A stretch of DNA of 64,000 bases, taken from positions 9,552,879 to 9,616,878 of the forward strand of contig NC_079913.1 of NCBI RefSeq assembly GCF_024868665.1. Direction: 5' to 3'. Below the pieces are notes generated by a model. It made no database searches, had not been told where the DNA came from, and was given only the letters and a program-made list of their open reading frames with translations. The position numbers and the translations under genes were made by a program. Shown piece after piece: positions 39,201 through 50,195 of this stretch; the stretch's first letter is position 1, and each line of letters opens with the position of its first letter. The stretch comes from Triplophysa rosa (Eukaryota > Chordata > Actinopteri > Cypriniformes > Nemacheilidae).

Positions 39201-39588
39201 CCGACTGTCTTTGAAACAGTTACTTCACAATTCCCCTTAACACATTCATCACAAAGTCCCAAAAACATTTTTTTCTTGTATTAATGTAAAATGGGTAACC
39301 TGGCAGTCATCTTATTGTCAAATGATCATAATTGTTTAATTTATCCAAATGACGTCGTCCTACCTCGTGCGTATGGTCGAGCAGAAGCTCACGGTCTTTT
39401 GGAGACAGAGGTGACTTGCACGCTGTGAAACGCGCTTGTCCCGACGTCCAGGTGTCCCGTTTGCGTCTCCAGTAACCGCGCGGGGTCCGGGAGAAAGTCA
39501 CCGTTTTCGCATTGCGCTTCCCATGGACGGCAACATCCTCAACCAAAACCAGTAAGCACACACCGAAAACGAGCAGTCTCCAGTTCAT
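31302..39588 (-). CDS. sort1: Sortilin (VPS10-domain sorting receptor)
   Basis: Twenty-one coding exons on the minus strand: 39588-39364, 38905-38843, 38668-38592, 38435-38333, 37886-37719, 37617-37544, 37173-37127, 36662-36526, 36382-36299, 36102-36042, 35515-35363, 35267-35170, 34808-34709, 34606-34435, 34155-33962, 33723-33531, 33152-33036, 32959-32833, 31837-31731, 31589-31472, 31316-31302. They give 2433 bp, 810 aa (human 831). Order: signal peptide (residues 1 to about 23), short propeptide ending in the furin-type site RRKR (41-44), ten-bladed VPS10 propeller with repeated S-x-D-x-G-x-x-F/W Asp-box-like motifs, a Cys-rich 10CC module, a transmembrane helix near 735-757, and a cytosolic tail of about 50 residues ending DDSDDDLIE. 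The final 15-bp exon encodes only DLIE. Sortilin carries lysosomal proteins, proneurotrophin and lipoprotein ligands between Golgi, surface and endosomes. An in-frame ATG at 39621 would add 11 residues before the signal peptide; I prefer 39588. Teleosts have two sort1 copies, and I cannot tell which this is. Confidence 0.94.
31980..32659. mobile_element. hAT-like element with 8-bp target duplication (sort1 intron)
   Basis: Starts TAGGGATGTACCGATATG and ends with the imperfect complement TTATCGTGCGTCCCTA. It is flanked by ATTAATAT on both sides (31972-31979 and 32660-32667). Both ends are packed with GGCCGATA / CCGATA motifs. At 680 bp with no transposase it is non-autonomous. It lies in the sort1 intron 31838-32832. 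Confidence 0.8.
34905..35112. mobile_element. Diverged TTAA-family MITE remnant (sort1 intron)
   Basis: Contains the family landmarks TTTTGAAGAACGTTGGTAAC, ATGGCCCCCATCGACTTCCA and GAGGGTGAATAAATGATGAC in the expected order. The ends are eroded. It fills most of the 360-bp intron between the exons at 34808 and 35170. Confidence 0.6.
36237..36290. repeat. (TG)n microsatellite beside a sort1 donor site
   Basis: About 54 bases of TG with one C interruption. On the sort1 sense strand this is a CA repeat starting 8 bp after the donor of the 36382-36299 exon. Confidence 0.95.
36897..36964. repeat. Short inverted repeat (AAAGGTTCT / AGAACCTTTT)
   Basis: A small fold-back containing AAAAGGTTCTCTG, GGTTCCACGAAGAACC and ACAGAACCTTTTTT in a sort1 intron. 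Similar fold-backs are common in cyprinid DNA. No clear target duplication is visible. Confidence 0.4.
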
Positions 39589-40556
39589 TACTGTACTGTC
39601 TGAGAGAGGTAAAAGAGACATAAGTGACAAACCCGTTTCCTGGTCATGAGAGCGCGCGGAGGATGCGCGCGGGAGGAGGGGTGTGAGACACTTTTCATTG
39701 CCAAAACTCTTTACCCTCGTTAAAACAGGGTAAACAATAACAGAAATCTAATAGAATCAATTGTAATAAGAAATGTACTGGTTTAAATGGAAGCTATAAC
39801 GGTCTCGTGGGTCTCTGCTGGTATGTGTTGAGGGATGTTTGACGGATGGGAACAAATAGAAGACCTTTAATGTCCAGTAACCAAATGTAACTGGAATAAG
39901 GCCCAAAACACACTACATAAAGGAATTGTATTTTTGTTTTAATGGTTCTTTTAAAGTTGTGATCCATATGGGTTTTGTATTTTTAATCTAATAGATTTAT
40001 CATTCATTTTGTTCCCTTTACTATTAATTTGTTGGTTGCGATTCTGCACTCAGATCTGTGTTGGATGTGTTTTTGTTTATTTGTTGCACTTTAAATAAAT
40101 AATTACGCTAAATTTATTTGATAGGTTTTATTAAAAACATTTTAAAAAAGTTTAAAACCTACGTTAAAACCAATTTTTAAAAAAATGAAGTAATGTAGGT
40201 GCACATCTGAATTTATAAAGGTCTAGTGAATATAAGAATGTGTAAAACATTGCTTTTTAGGTTAGTAAATATTTTCAATAAACAGATTTTCAGACAAAAC
40301 AAAAAACCCTCTTCAGCATTTAAATTTGTGGAAGAAAACAACAGCAACACGAGGCACAAATTATGTAAACTTTAAAAAGGTGCTCAGTTAATAAAAATAC
40401 CACCAGACAAACAATAAATAATGCAACAGGTTTTATCAAAACATCAGACATTATGCTGCTCAGCACCGCAAGGTATTTGATAAAAGACAAGCTTCCAAAT
40501 ATAACACAATACATGGGAGTTTTGGCACAGGGTGAATGTAATCACACAGGTAGTTG
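39589..40556. other. sort1 promoter side and cep83 3' flank
   Basis: Just upstream of the sort1 ATG, 39640-39680 is GC-rich (GAGCGCGCGGAGGATGCGCG) and is the likely promoter or 5' UTR. The remaining AT-rich part should contain the cep83 3' UTR, whose poly(A) signal I could not fix. No other gene is seen. Confidence 0.4.
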
Positions 40557-43500
40557 TCAGGAGAGGTCAGAGGTCAGAAAGGGTGTCCCATGGGCTTGAG
40601 AGTCTCTTTCTCTGTCCAGAGGAGGAGCAAGCTCCTCCAGCTGCTGTTGCTGACTATATTCCAGATCCTCCAAGCGTCTTCGAAGCACAGAGAGTTCCCT
40701 CTGATGCTGCTCCTCCTGAGAAATGGAATGTGTAAATGGATGAGCAACAAATAACTTGAAAACAACTGAGAATATTAAGCTTGTTGATGGAATGATTGTG
40801 GTCACCTGTAGGTTTGTGAAGATGGACTCTGCTGGGATGAGGAGAGACGGTGCCAGAGGGGTGGAGGTCATCTGGTTGCCCAGCAACAGACGACGAAACT
40901 CATTGTGTCTTCTCTGCAGCTCCTTTAGACGCTTGTTGAGCTGAGCATGTTCTTCAGAGTAAGAAGATTTCCTGTGCGGACACACATCAACAAATTAAGA
41001 CAACCGTCTTAATAGACACAAAATAACACCTAGAGCAATAGAATGTGTTTTTATAAATCTAGTAGTACTTTTGTGCTGCGCTTGCTTCTATCTCAAGTTC
41101 TTCTATTTTGGCTTTAAGGAGCTGAATCCTGTCTTGGAGTTTCTTCTCCTTAAGTTCAGTCATGGTCTTCCTCTGAAATCAAAGAAACAGACAAATGCAA
41201 CTTTATTTGGGGCTAATTTTTAACATTTTCTGATGAAAACGTGAGAGATGCTTTATTATGTGAATGTTGCAGCTGTTAAGATTTTCTGGTTGACTGCTTG
41301 CTAAACCAAGGAGTCCAAAGAGCTAAAATGCATATGGTTGATTTATAAGCCGGTAGCTATGATATTTTGCCACCTTTAGGATCCAATATTTTGTGCGAAT
41401 GATTTAGAGGCATTTACACATTGGGTTTTATGTACAATACCCAATCCTGGTTGGAAAAAATCAGGTTATGTACATACTGTGTGTAGAGATATAATAAAAA
41501 ACGAAGTAGAGAGATGTTAGGGGAGGCAATGTACCTTTTTCTGAGCAAATGCCGCCCTCTGCAGTCGCTCTTTAGTCTGGCTGTATTTTTCCCGTAGTTC
41601 TGCCTCTCTTTCCTGTAGTTTGTGCTTCTCTTCCAACCATTCCACTCGCCTTTCCTCTACCAGTCTGCAGTAAGATGAACGAGAGACTCACAATTCAATA
41701 ATTTAATTGCATTTTATTTATAGTATAACTGGGAGAGAATAGGAAATGATGGGCAGTTTAATTTTGCTTCGTAACCATATCATCTTACCGGTCAACTTTA
41801 TAATAGCCTCTTATCCACAGAAATGCAAAATGCCATGTTTTGATCCTCTGTTAGCAGGTAAAGCTACTAGCTGTCTCTGAAATACTTTGACGAAGACTTT
41901 CCCTTTTACTGTGATATGAATATCTCAGGAATAGTTTGGCGTACCTCTCGGCCTCCTGTTGGGTCATTTCCATTTGCGTGCGAGCGCTCCGTAGGTCCTC
42001 TCTCACCCTCTCCAGACTTTCTCTCAATCTGCTGTTGGTTTCTAGCAGCTCACTCTCAGAGTGTGAGAGAGTCCCGATCTGCAAGTTCAGCTCAGCACAT
42101 TGCTGAAAATAATAACAGACAGGCACAAGTGAATATTAACTTACATTCAAGTCAATATTCTTCAACACTGCAGTATTAAAACGGCTGTTTTTTTGGAGAA
42201 AAAAGTTATAAAAAGCACTTACTCGTCTCAGATCTGTATTTTCCGCTCTCAAGGTCTCCAGCTCTTCCAGCTGTTGGACCAGCTGCTGAACTTTAGCTCT
42301 GCATCACACAAACAGGTAGACGATCACACAAGAATCAACAGTCATATCTGCATCTAGTTCACAGCTACTGAGAGTCTACACATACCACACACATAAGATA
42401 AAAGATTATCAAGATACGTTTTTTGGCTTGCCCTGGTGACTCATACATTACGGAAGTAAACTGGGTCAATTCTGATTTCATGTTGACTTTACACAAAAAA
42501 ACGAGTAAATAAAGAATACCCACCTCAGGTTCTGTAGCTCCTTACGGACAGTTTCCTCCCCCAACTGGGCAGCACGGAGACGCTCCTCCCACTCTTCTTT
42601 CTGAGAGTTCCCTGTTGCCTCCTGAAGAGCTCTCTTCTGTTCAAGTTCAGATAAACGGTTCTCCAGCTCCAACCTGACAAATAAATATAAACGCATAAAC
42701 TCTTCAAACAAACATACAATCCCATGAGGCTCTAGATCAGTTCAGATCTGACACCAGTGTGCTTACTTCTCCTCCTGAAGGGCGGCCATCCTGTGTATCT
42801 CCTCTTCTCTTGCCGCCTGAACCCTTCGCACCATCTCACGCTCCTTTTCAGATATCAACTCTTTGTTTCTTTCCAACGTAGCTTTTAGCACCTCAACATC
42901 TGACTGCAGACCTGGGATTGATAAAGAGAGCTAGGTTACTACAGTAAAACAGGTTAAAACAGAGTAGAAGAGGAGGACGAGGATGCTTACCCTCCACTTG
43001 GCTGTGCAGTATGTCTCTCTCCCTTTCAATCTCTCCTTTGGTTCTGACACAGTCTAGTTTTACATTACTCAACTCCAGCTTGTGCGTGTGCTTCATTTCT
43101 TCAACCTGGCCAATAAAACACAGATGTACACCAACAGAAATGATTACTATAGATCGAGGAATTACTGATCGAGGAATCTGTCTGGGTGGGTCACTCTGAA
43201 GCTTTAGAACTACGTTGTCTACCTGACTTTTGAGCGAGTTGATTTCTCGCTCCGCTTTGTGCAGTTTTCCTGTGAGGAGTGTGTTTTGTTCCTGAGATAG
43301 ACGGAGTTCGCTTTCTGTCCGGTCCAACTGCATACGAATAGACTGCTTTTCTGCCTAAAGGGTCACACATATACAGGTTCAAACATCTACAAGAAATCAA
43401 TTTCATTTTTTAAAAAGTAAAATAACTCAATTTAAGGCTCTAAGTGTAGGGTTGTGTAAATCTACCTATATGTTTAGTATACGTCATACAGGTTTTGAAC

Positions 43501-46262
43501 GACATGAAGGCGAATAAATCATGACAGAATAAGGATTTTTAGGTGTACTATCCCTTTAATTATAATCGTCTTTCCATTTAAAGGAACGGTTCACTCAAAA
43601 ATGGTCACCATTAACTTGACCAGTCATTTTTATCACTACTATGGAAAGTCAATAGTGACCATTTTTGGGTGAACTATTCCTTTAAGATCGTATAGAAAGT
43701 ATATTAACATCAAATAGCAATAACATTTAAATAGCTCTAACGTGCACTCACCTCCAGCGTCTTAACCGTAGACTGGGACTCGGCTAGCTGTCGGATTTGT
43801 ATCCGCTGTACATTTTCGGCTTGAGCACCTGAGTTGTTCCTTTCGGCTCGGAGTTCAGTAACTTCGGCCTCCAAACCTCTGAGTCGTTGGTGGAGCTGAG
43901 CTTTCTCCCTCAGCAGAGCTTCCACACGCTTCCCATCCCGCGCAGGATCTCCACTCTGAAGCTGAGCGGCCAGCTCCTCCTTATCACGCTCAAGACGTGC
44001 CACCTGCAGGATCACACACACAGTTCAGTAAGATACACTGCTTGAAAAATCTCTCATAAATAAATGTATGATCTTCAAACTCTGATTACGCATACATCTG
44101 CTTCATGTCGTATTCTTCTCTCCTCCAGAAGCCGAGCGTGTTCCTCTTTTTGGTGTTCAAACTCAGATTTGAGGAAGGTGAGGTCATACCGAACTTTATT
44201 GTACTCGGATCTGTAATTCTCAGCTTCCTGGTAAAGAGAAGAAGGAAGGTGCAACATACACATTTTAAAAAAAGCAAAGTCAAAGTATCCTTCAAAGCCA
44301 CTTAGGTGTTTTATGTGAAAATGTTGTTCTAAACCCAATTAAACATTATTTTGTACAACACCATGAGAAAATGTTAGCAACTCAGTCAACCATTCATTTC
44401 CATGGAACGGAAAAAAGCAGCCAAATTTCTTTAAATTCTCAAATTTTGTGTTTCACCCAAACAAGCCAGTAATGTCTGGAATAAGATGACGTAAGTAACT
44501 TTTGACAATCTGCATTTCTGTTTAAACTGTCCCTTTAACACCCAAGCAAAGTGAGAACAATGCAATCGGTTTGTTTCCCATCTGTTACAGACAGGGCCCT
44601 GACTGCCGCATGTATGTCTGTGGTTGTCATGGGAAGGGGAGTCAGGTGGTGCAGAGGGGCATCTGTTACCTCCTGCAGATTGTTGAAACGTTCCCTGATT
44701 GGAGCTTCCAACTCCTGCTGCACCTGTGCTCTCAAGAGCTCCAGTCGCTGAGGGGTCATCACCTTAAAAAAACACACACAATAAACAAGATCAACACATC
44801 ACAGCATCTCACAGCAAAAAGTGCCACACTGTCAGCAAAATGTGTGTATCATACAAGCATGATTAGAAGCTACTTCATCAGCACAGAGTGATTACATCAC
44901 AGTTATTAAAAACAACTGTGTTTATATATTTCCTTACATTTTGAAATAGATGAGTTGGAATAGATAGTGAAGGAAAAGCATATAAATCATATTTTATTTA
45001 ATTATCATTTTTTCATTTTGATTAAATATTACAAAGAGAAAAAATGTGGTTTGCCCAAATAACTAGTGATGTGTACTAACAAATTAAAAAGGGTCAATTT
45101 TGATTTCATGGGCACAATACAAATAAGTAGCCATGACCAAACTTTTGACTAGTAATGCTTAAAAGGCCAAAAAATAGAATGTAGGGATGTAACAATATCA
45201 AAATCTCACTGTGCAATAATACCTTGGTATAAAGTCCACCATACAATATTTATTGCTATATTTAAAATGACAAACGATGACTTGGAAACGTGCCATGAGC
45301 ATCCTCTTTTCTTTATCCTCTAATCATAACTGTTGCTTAGAGGTAAGAGTTATAGTATGAGATGGGTCAAATGACCTAAAAATTCCTTTTACAACATAAA
45401 ATAATTGCACCAAATGAACCTTGCCAAAGTTAACATCTATTTTTTTTCGAACATTCTCCATATTAGGCCCAGAAGACCTATCGGTTCATACAGTCATGTA
45501 ACCGTGATAATATTGAGACAATTTTGATGTTGTGATAACACAATATCGATAATATTGTTACATCCCTATTAGAATGTCATCAATAACTGATTTAGGCATA
45601 TCATCTACTAATAAAATAAAAGTCATACAATCATATGACAAATACAATATGCTATTGCAATGTAAGAAAAACTGAATAAGCGTTGCTCCCAAAGGGGGAA
45701 AATAGTGTGCACCTGCAATTTGAGCTCCTCCAGCTCACGTGTTTTATCCAGCAGTTCTCCTCTCAGCTCAGCCATCAGTAGCTGCTGTTTCTCCTGACCC
45801 ACTTGACGATCGCCGAGCAACCGTTTCAGTTCATTTTGTGCCCGAGTATATTCATCCTGCAGCCTGCACACACAACAAAACAATATTAAGAACTAAGTAA
45901 CACAAATCATCAGAAATCTGTTCCATGCAATCTACAAACCTAACCACAGGAACCACCCCGCACCTGCAGAACTGGTCAACACCGAAGCTCACCAGAAAAT
46001 GTACTGTACAGTACAGTAATATATTTTACATGGTACATAGTAGTAAAGTTCCTTACCTGGTATGCTCCACTTTCAAAGTCTGATAGTTGGTTTTGTGGTT
46101 CTCACAGCGCATTCTCTCATCAATGAGCATTTTCTGGAGCTCCATATCAGAGCTGGTGAGCCCCGATGAGCCACCCAAGAAGACTGCGGCTTTCCCACTC
46201 CCAGCTGCAGGCTCTGGGTTAGGGAATAGGGCAGTTGACTGCCCTAACGCTGGAGGGTTCAT
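40557..46262 (-). CDS. cep83: Centrosomal protein of 83 kDa (distal appendage protein)
   Basis: Fifteen coding exons on the minus strand: 46262-46057, 45863-45713, 44762-44670, 44227-44096, 44003-43752, 43354-43223, 43105-42991, 42911-42767, 42673-42524, 42298-42223, 42102-41945, 41664-41535, 41172-41069, 40971-40806, 40715-40557. They total 2169 bp, 722 aa (human CEP83 about 701). A low-complexity N-terminus of about 35 residues leads into the conserved block [20 protein letters not shown]. Almost continuous coiled coil follows ([48 protein letters not shown]), ending in a Gln/Glu-rich helix. CEP83 sits at the root of centriole distal appendages and is needed for docking of the mother centriole at the membrane before ciliogenesis. 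The start is the first ATG after the acceptor at 46264-46265; an in-frame GTG three codons upstream belongs to the splice acceptor region. The 5' UTR is spliced from an upstream exon, possibly near 46960-47020. Confidence 0.94.
43485..43559. mobile_element. Right-end fragment of TTAA-family MITE (cep83 intron)
   Basis: Reads ATACAGGTTTTGAACGACAT through GGTGTACTATCCCTTTAA, the right third of the family only. It lies 18 bp from a second, internally deleted copy. Confidence 0.6.
43578..43685. mobile_element. 108-bp deletion derivative of the TTAA MITE (cep83 intron)
   Basis: Complete ends, TTAAAGGAACGGTTCACTC and TGGGTGAACTATTCCTTTAA. Nearly all the interior is lost, and the arms GGTCACCATT and AATAGTGACC remain complementary. 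Confidence 0.75.
44449..44538. mobile_element. Eroded TTAA-family fragment (cep83 intron)
   Basis: TGTTTCACCCAAAC at the left and AAACTGTCCCTTTAA at the right resemble the family ends. The middle does not match, so this is a weak call. Confidence 0.4.
45183..45569. mobile_element. hAT-like MITE with 8-bp target duplication (cep83 intron)
   Basis: Left end AGGGATGTAACAATATC and right end GATAATATTGTTACATCCCT are complementary. TAGAATGT flanks both sides (45175-45182 and 45570-45577). It is non-coding and about 387 bp, in the intron 44763-45712. Confidence 0.8.
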
Positions 46263-47249
46263 CCTGTTCACAATGCAGAGAGCAAAAAAGGGCGATGAAG
46301 CAAAAGCAAGATATTTGTATGCCTCCCTCTGTGAGCACTAAAATCTCAAGAGACCACTGGAAGCGACTGAGATCTCAATCGAAACTAACGAGTCCACATG
46401 AATCACCAAAGTCAAGAGATACGACCTCATTGACAAATGGCCATCTGAATGCAAAAACAGGGCAAGGCTGTGTTTTTAATCACTTATGAAAGGCTTATGA
46501 AAGACGAAGAAGGATCTGATTGCTACATAGGTAGCACGAGTGTCCTTGTTTACTCTTAAGTGATTAGATGCTCAGGCTGAGGCTGGTCCCCAGCGATACA
46601 CGCTGTGTTGTAGAAACAGACCCACGACAGACAGCATAAACACACAACGGCTTCCCATGTTGTCAAAGCAACGGGACCGCTGGGTAAACTCATACACTGC
46701 AGTCACTTCATGCATTTGATAAACTCGCTGATTATGAGTGTGAATCGGTGCACATATCGACGTATTGCTAGTTTGATCTGCTTCTGTGTTTAAATGACTC
46801 GTAAAGAGTTCTAATGCAACGATGGCTACTGCGTTTATTTAAAAAAATAAACACATCAACGTCACCTAACCTTCTGCACGAGATCAACACAAAGCATTAA
46901 ACGTAATACACAAATAAGGATAAGATATAGTATTAATTTGGGAAGTTTTAATAAAGTTACCTCCAGGAATGACAGCAACAGACAGAGTTTAGTTAATGCT
47001 GTGACGTCCTCATGATGGCGACCAAAGTGCGCTTTCAAAATAAGAGCACTGATGTTTTTCTTGTATGTTTTATTTATTTGTATTTGTGTGTGCTTTCTTT
47101 CGCATGGGTTCTTTGGCCCATGTTTATTTTGATTCGCATGACATACGTACAATAAGTGTTATATATTTTTCCGCAGCATACATCCTATAAAATGTTACAC
47201 ACTCGTTTTTCACGCGCCGTTTTTTTAAAAAATTACTGCATTAACCCTG
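46263..47249. promoter_or_regulatory. cep83 5' non-coding region
   Basis: The coding exon has an acceptor at 46264-46265 (GTGAACAG on the minus strand), so a 5' exon must lie further up. A candidate sits near 46960-47020, where minus-strand sequence contains GACGTCAC-like and GGCGACC elements. A precise donor was not settled. Nothing else is seen in this stretch. Confidence 0.35.
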
Positions 47250-47880
47250 TCGGTACACGATCCGGGATGCCTGCACGATACGTTCTGCAAAATAATAAAG
47301 GAGTTGTTACATGAACATACACGATTTTGGTTACATGTGGAATAAAGTCTGAGTCTTTCTGTCACTGCAAACCTTCAGTGTCCTCCATACTCCCCTTTTC
47401 GATTCATTGCTGCATGGCATAGGCCTACTTAACTTGCTGTGTTTCGATCTGAGGTCAGTATTGTCAAAGACGGTTTTTAGCTGCTAATATTAGTTAACTT
47501 TAAATCGACTCATTTTGTATTAGTATGGGTCTATATATAGGCTAATATATGTATCTATATAATCTAAATGAGGAATAATCCCTTCAATGGTGTTTACAGA
47601 ACACAATAAGGAACATAATATGCATTTCTGCCTAGACTATCTGCACTTACATGAAGAAAGAACTACAAACAAGTCTGGGGAAACGTTACAGAGTATTTCA
47701 ACGCATAGTGTGCACACAGAAGTGACATGAGACCAGAGGTGGACAGTAGTGAAAGTCGCGGTACAAAGGTGCTCAAGCGTGGAACAGATCGTGATGTGTC
47801 GTCGCTAAACAGAATTATCTACTACGTCATTATGCGCATGCGCGGACGGATCGTGCAGGCATCCCGGATCGTGTACCGAC
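47250..47880. mobile_element. 631-bp element with 31-bp perfect terminal inverted repeats
   Basis: GTCGGTACACGATCCGGGAT (continuing to CTGCACGAT) at 47250 is exactly complemented by the sequence ending GATCGTGTACCGAC at 47880. The flanks are TTAACCCT and AAACCCTG, a possible imperfect target duplication. The interior is unrelated AT-rich DNA without a transposase. It lies upstream of cep83. Confidence 0.75.
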
Positions 47881-50195
47881 AAACCCTGTTATGCCAGTAG
47901 AGGGCGGAAATTGACCATATTTGGTCTATCGGTTTGTGTGAGAGATTGGTTGCTCGTGTAACGTCACAGATTGTCCAGATACATATTTTCTGTCACAAAT
48001 CTTTCACACATATTTGTGTGTTATTTTACTGGTAAGCGGTGGGTTTAATATATTGTGTGTTTAATATATGAACAGTAGGACAACAGACACAGAAGTGAAG
48101 CTGTGCTGAACGTTTGTTTTAGTTGCCTATTTAATTATGACAGTTAACGTTAGCATCCCGCCAGCTAGCTTATGCGTTCATAAATAAACAGTTATAGAAG
48201 GATTTGTTGAGATTGGCACTTCTTCTGCTTTGGCATTGCAGGCTACAACCTCTTGATATCTCTGGGCACGAACCAGCCGGCTTGCAGTTATTTATAGTTT
48301 TGGTAAGTGTTTTAACTTTAAAAGGACAATCGTATAAACCAGTCCTAAAATAGCCATCATTTCCCCACAGCATAATATTGTATTTGTGTGAGTGAAAGCA
48401 AGTGAGCAGAGAGAGAAAGAGAGAGTTGTCTTATTTGAACCTTCATCATTTTACACAGGTCCTCCAGAGAAGTAAGCTAAGTTGTTGTGCTGTTCGCAAA
48501 GGTACATGCATTTAGAACAACAGAAATGACATACACAACCCTTAACACAATGAGCCATAGTGTTATGATCAATTTTTATAATCATGCATTTATAAGTGAC
48601 ACTTAGAAGCAGATTTGACTGTGTTGTGATGAATTGGTATAAATTATTTTGTAAGCCTGTTTCTCATCATTTTGTGAATCAGTTTTCCATTCCCCAATAA
48701 GCCTCTGTGGAAAATGTAACAGCTTTCTGTTTTTAGTTTCTGCTTTGCATTGTGGGATACAGTATGATGGGAAGTATTGGCTCCCACTAAGAGCTTAACC
48801 AGTGTCTTAGTTTTCACTTACTCGTGCATTTATCACGTAGACCTCTCATCTGCGTGGCATAGGAAAGAACCTTAATGATGGTAGGTTGTGTTTTCCCTCT
48901 TTCAATCCAAACATCCAGAGTATTTGTGTTTTTTTATTTACAGGTATGACATCCTAAGACTGAAAATAACAAACAAACGATATTGAAAGAACAATCATTC
49001 CTCAAGATAAGGATTGGTAGATATGCAGAGTCATAGTTACGTGAGGAAAACTAGAATGATGCTTCTCAAGCTGAAAACATCTGTGTTGCTGAGAACAATT
49101 ATCATTTATATAGATGAGCTATTTACTTTGATTTCCTGCCATGTATTCTTTAAATTGCAGTCCTCATGTGACCCTCCACCTGAATGCAAAATAGTTATGC
49201 CAGATTTTCACTGCCGCAGTGACCAAACCTGAAGTTCCGTCCATGATTTTCATAACATCTGTTTTGTTTTAGATAGAATGGAGATAAAAACTAGGGTCTG
49301 GGGAAAAACAGTGGTACTACCCCTTCCCCCTTTGAAAAATGCGTTTGTTATGTTTCAGTCATTTGGGTCCTATTTTCTCTAGACGTACACATCGCATGCG
49401 CGTATGAGCCATAGCATGTGGACTCCAACTGGTACATGATATCAATGTGGGTGTTTTGAAGGGAAAAAATATAATAATTCACACTTTAGCTTTAAATGTA
49501 CTCAATGCAAGCACATGAATGATTTCCTGTGGTCCAAAGCGTATCAGAAGGTCTTCTTAATGCATTGTGCATGAAGTCAGCATTGGATTCTTAATGTTGC
49601 ATTTGACGTACAGTAAACTGATTTTATGGTTTTCTTGTTTATGTCGACTACTCTCATGGCAGAGCAACAGTATGAAGATAATCTTGCTTAGCACGTTGGT
49701 TAAAGTTAAACAGTTGACATTTTTCAAGTAGCTAGCTATAAACGCAACACATCTTGTATATCAGCAAGCACAGGGCTTTGAAGGTAAGCCCGGCCTTGAG
49801 TACTGAGGTTTGTTACCACCACGATTACACAAGAATGCATATTAAAAGGGTCATGAACGGGCAAATCACTTCACTTCAAATAGGTCACTTCACTTCAAAT
49901 ACGTTTTTCTTTTCAGATATAAGAAGTCGTTGACAATGAGAATGCTAAGTGTAGGAAGTTTACCATACAAAATCAATGAACAAATATTGCACCAATCTGT
50001 GAAAAAAAGAAAAAAAACTATTTTATTTATAATAATTCAATTTTCAAAATTACTCATAAAAACATTCTAAAATACGTAATCATCAAGAATCTATAAACGT
50101 GACTTAAAGTTGAATCTCTGATTCAATCAGTATTTAGCTAGAAAACGCTCTGTTCGTGAAAAAACAACAGTATTCCCAGCATCACAGTTTGCGCC
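47881..50195. other. Intergenic DNA between cep83 and lrrc17, with possible spliced transcript
   Basis: There is no coding sequence. On the plus strand, splice-like signals are spaced as exons: donor CTG|GTAAGC at 48032, acceptor CATTGCAG then exon 48242-48302 with donor TTG|GTAAGT, and acceptor TTTTACACAG at 48458. On the minus strand the lrrc17 3' UTR should occupy 50195 down to about 50010. Confidence 0.35.
50022..50027 (-). terminator. Candidate poly(A) signal of lrrc17
   Basis: AATAAA on the minus strand about 170 bp after the stop, followed by a T-rich run (complement of 50001-50018). Confidence 0.5.

Noticed and set aside
39589..39621. Upstream in-frame ATG of sort1
   Set aside because: Starting at 39621 would put polar residues ahead of the signal peptide. 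The ATG at 39588 gives a standard hydrophobic leader. It is kept only as an alternative.
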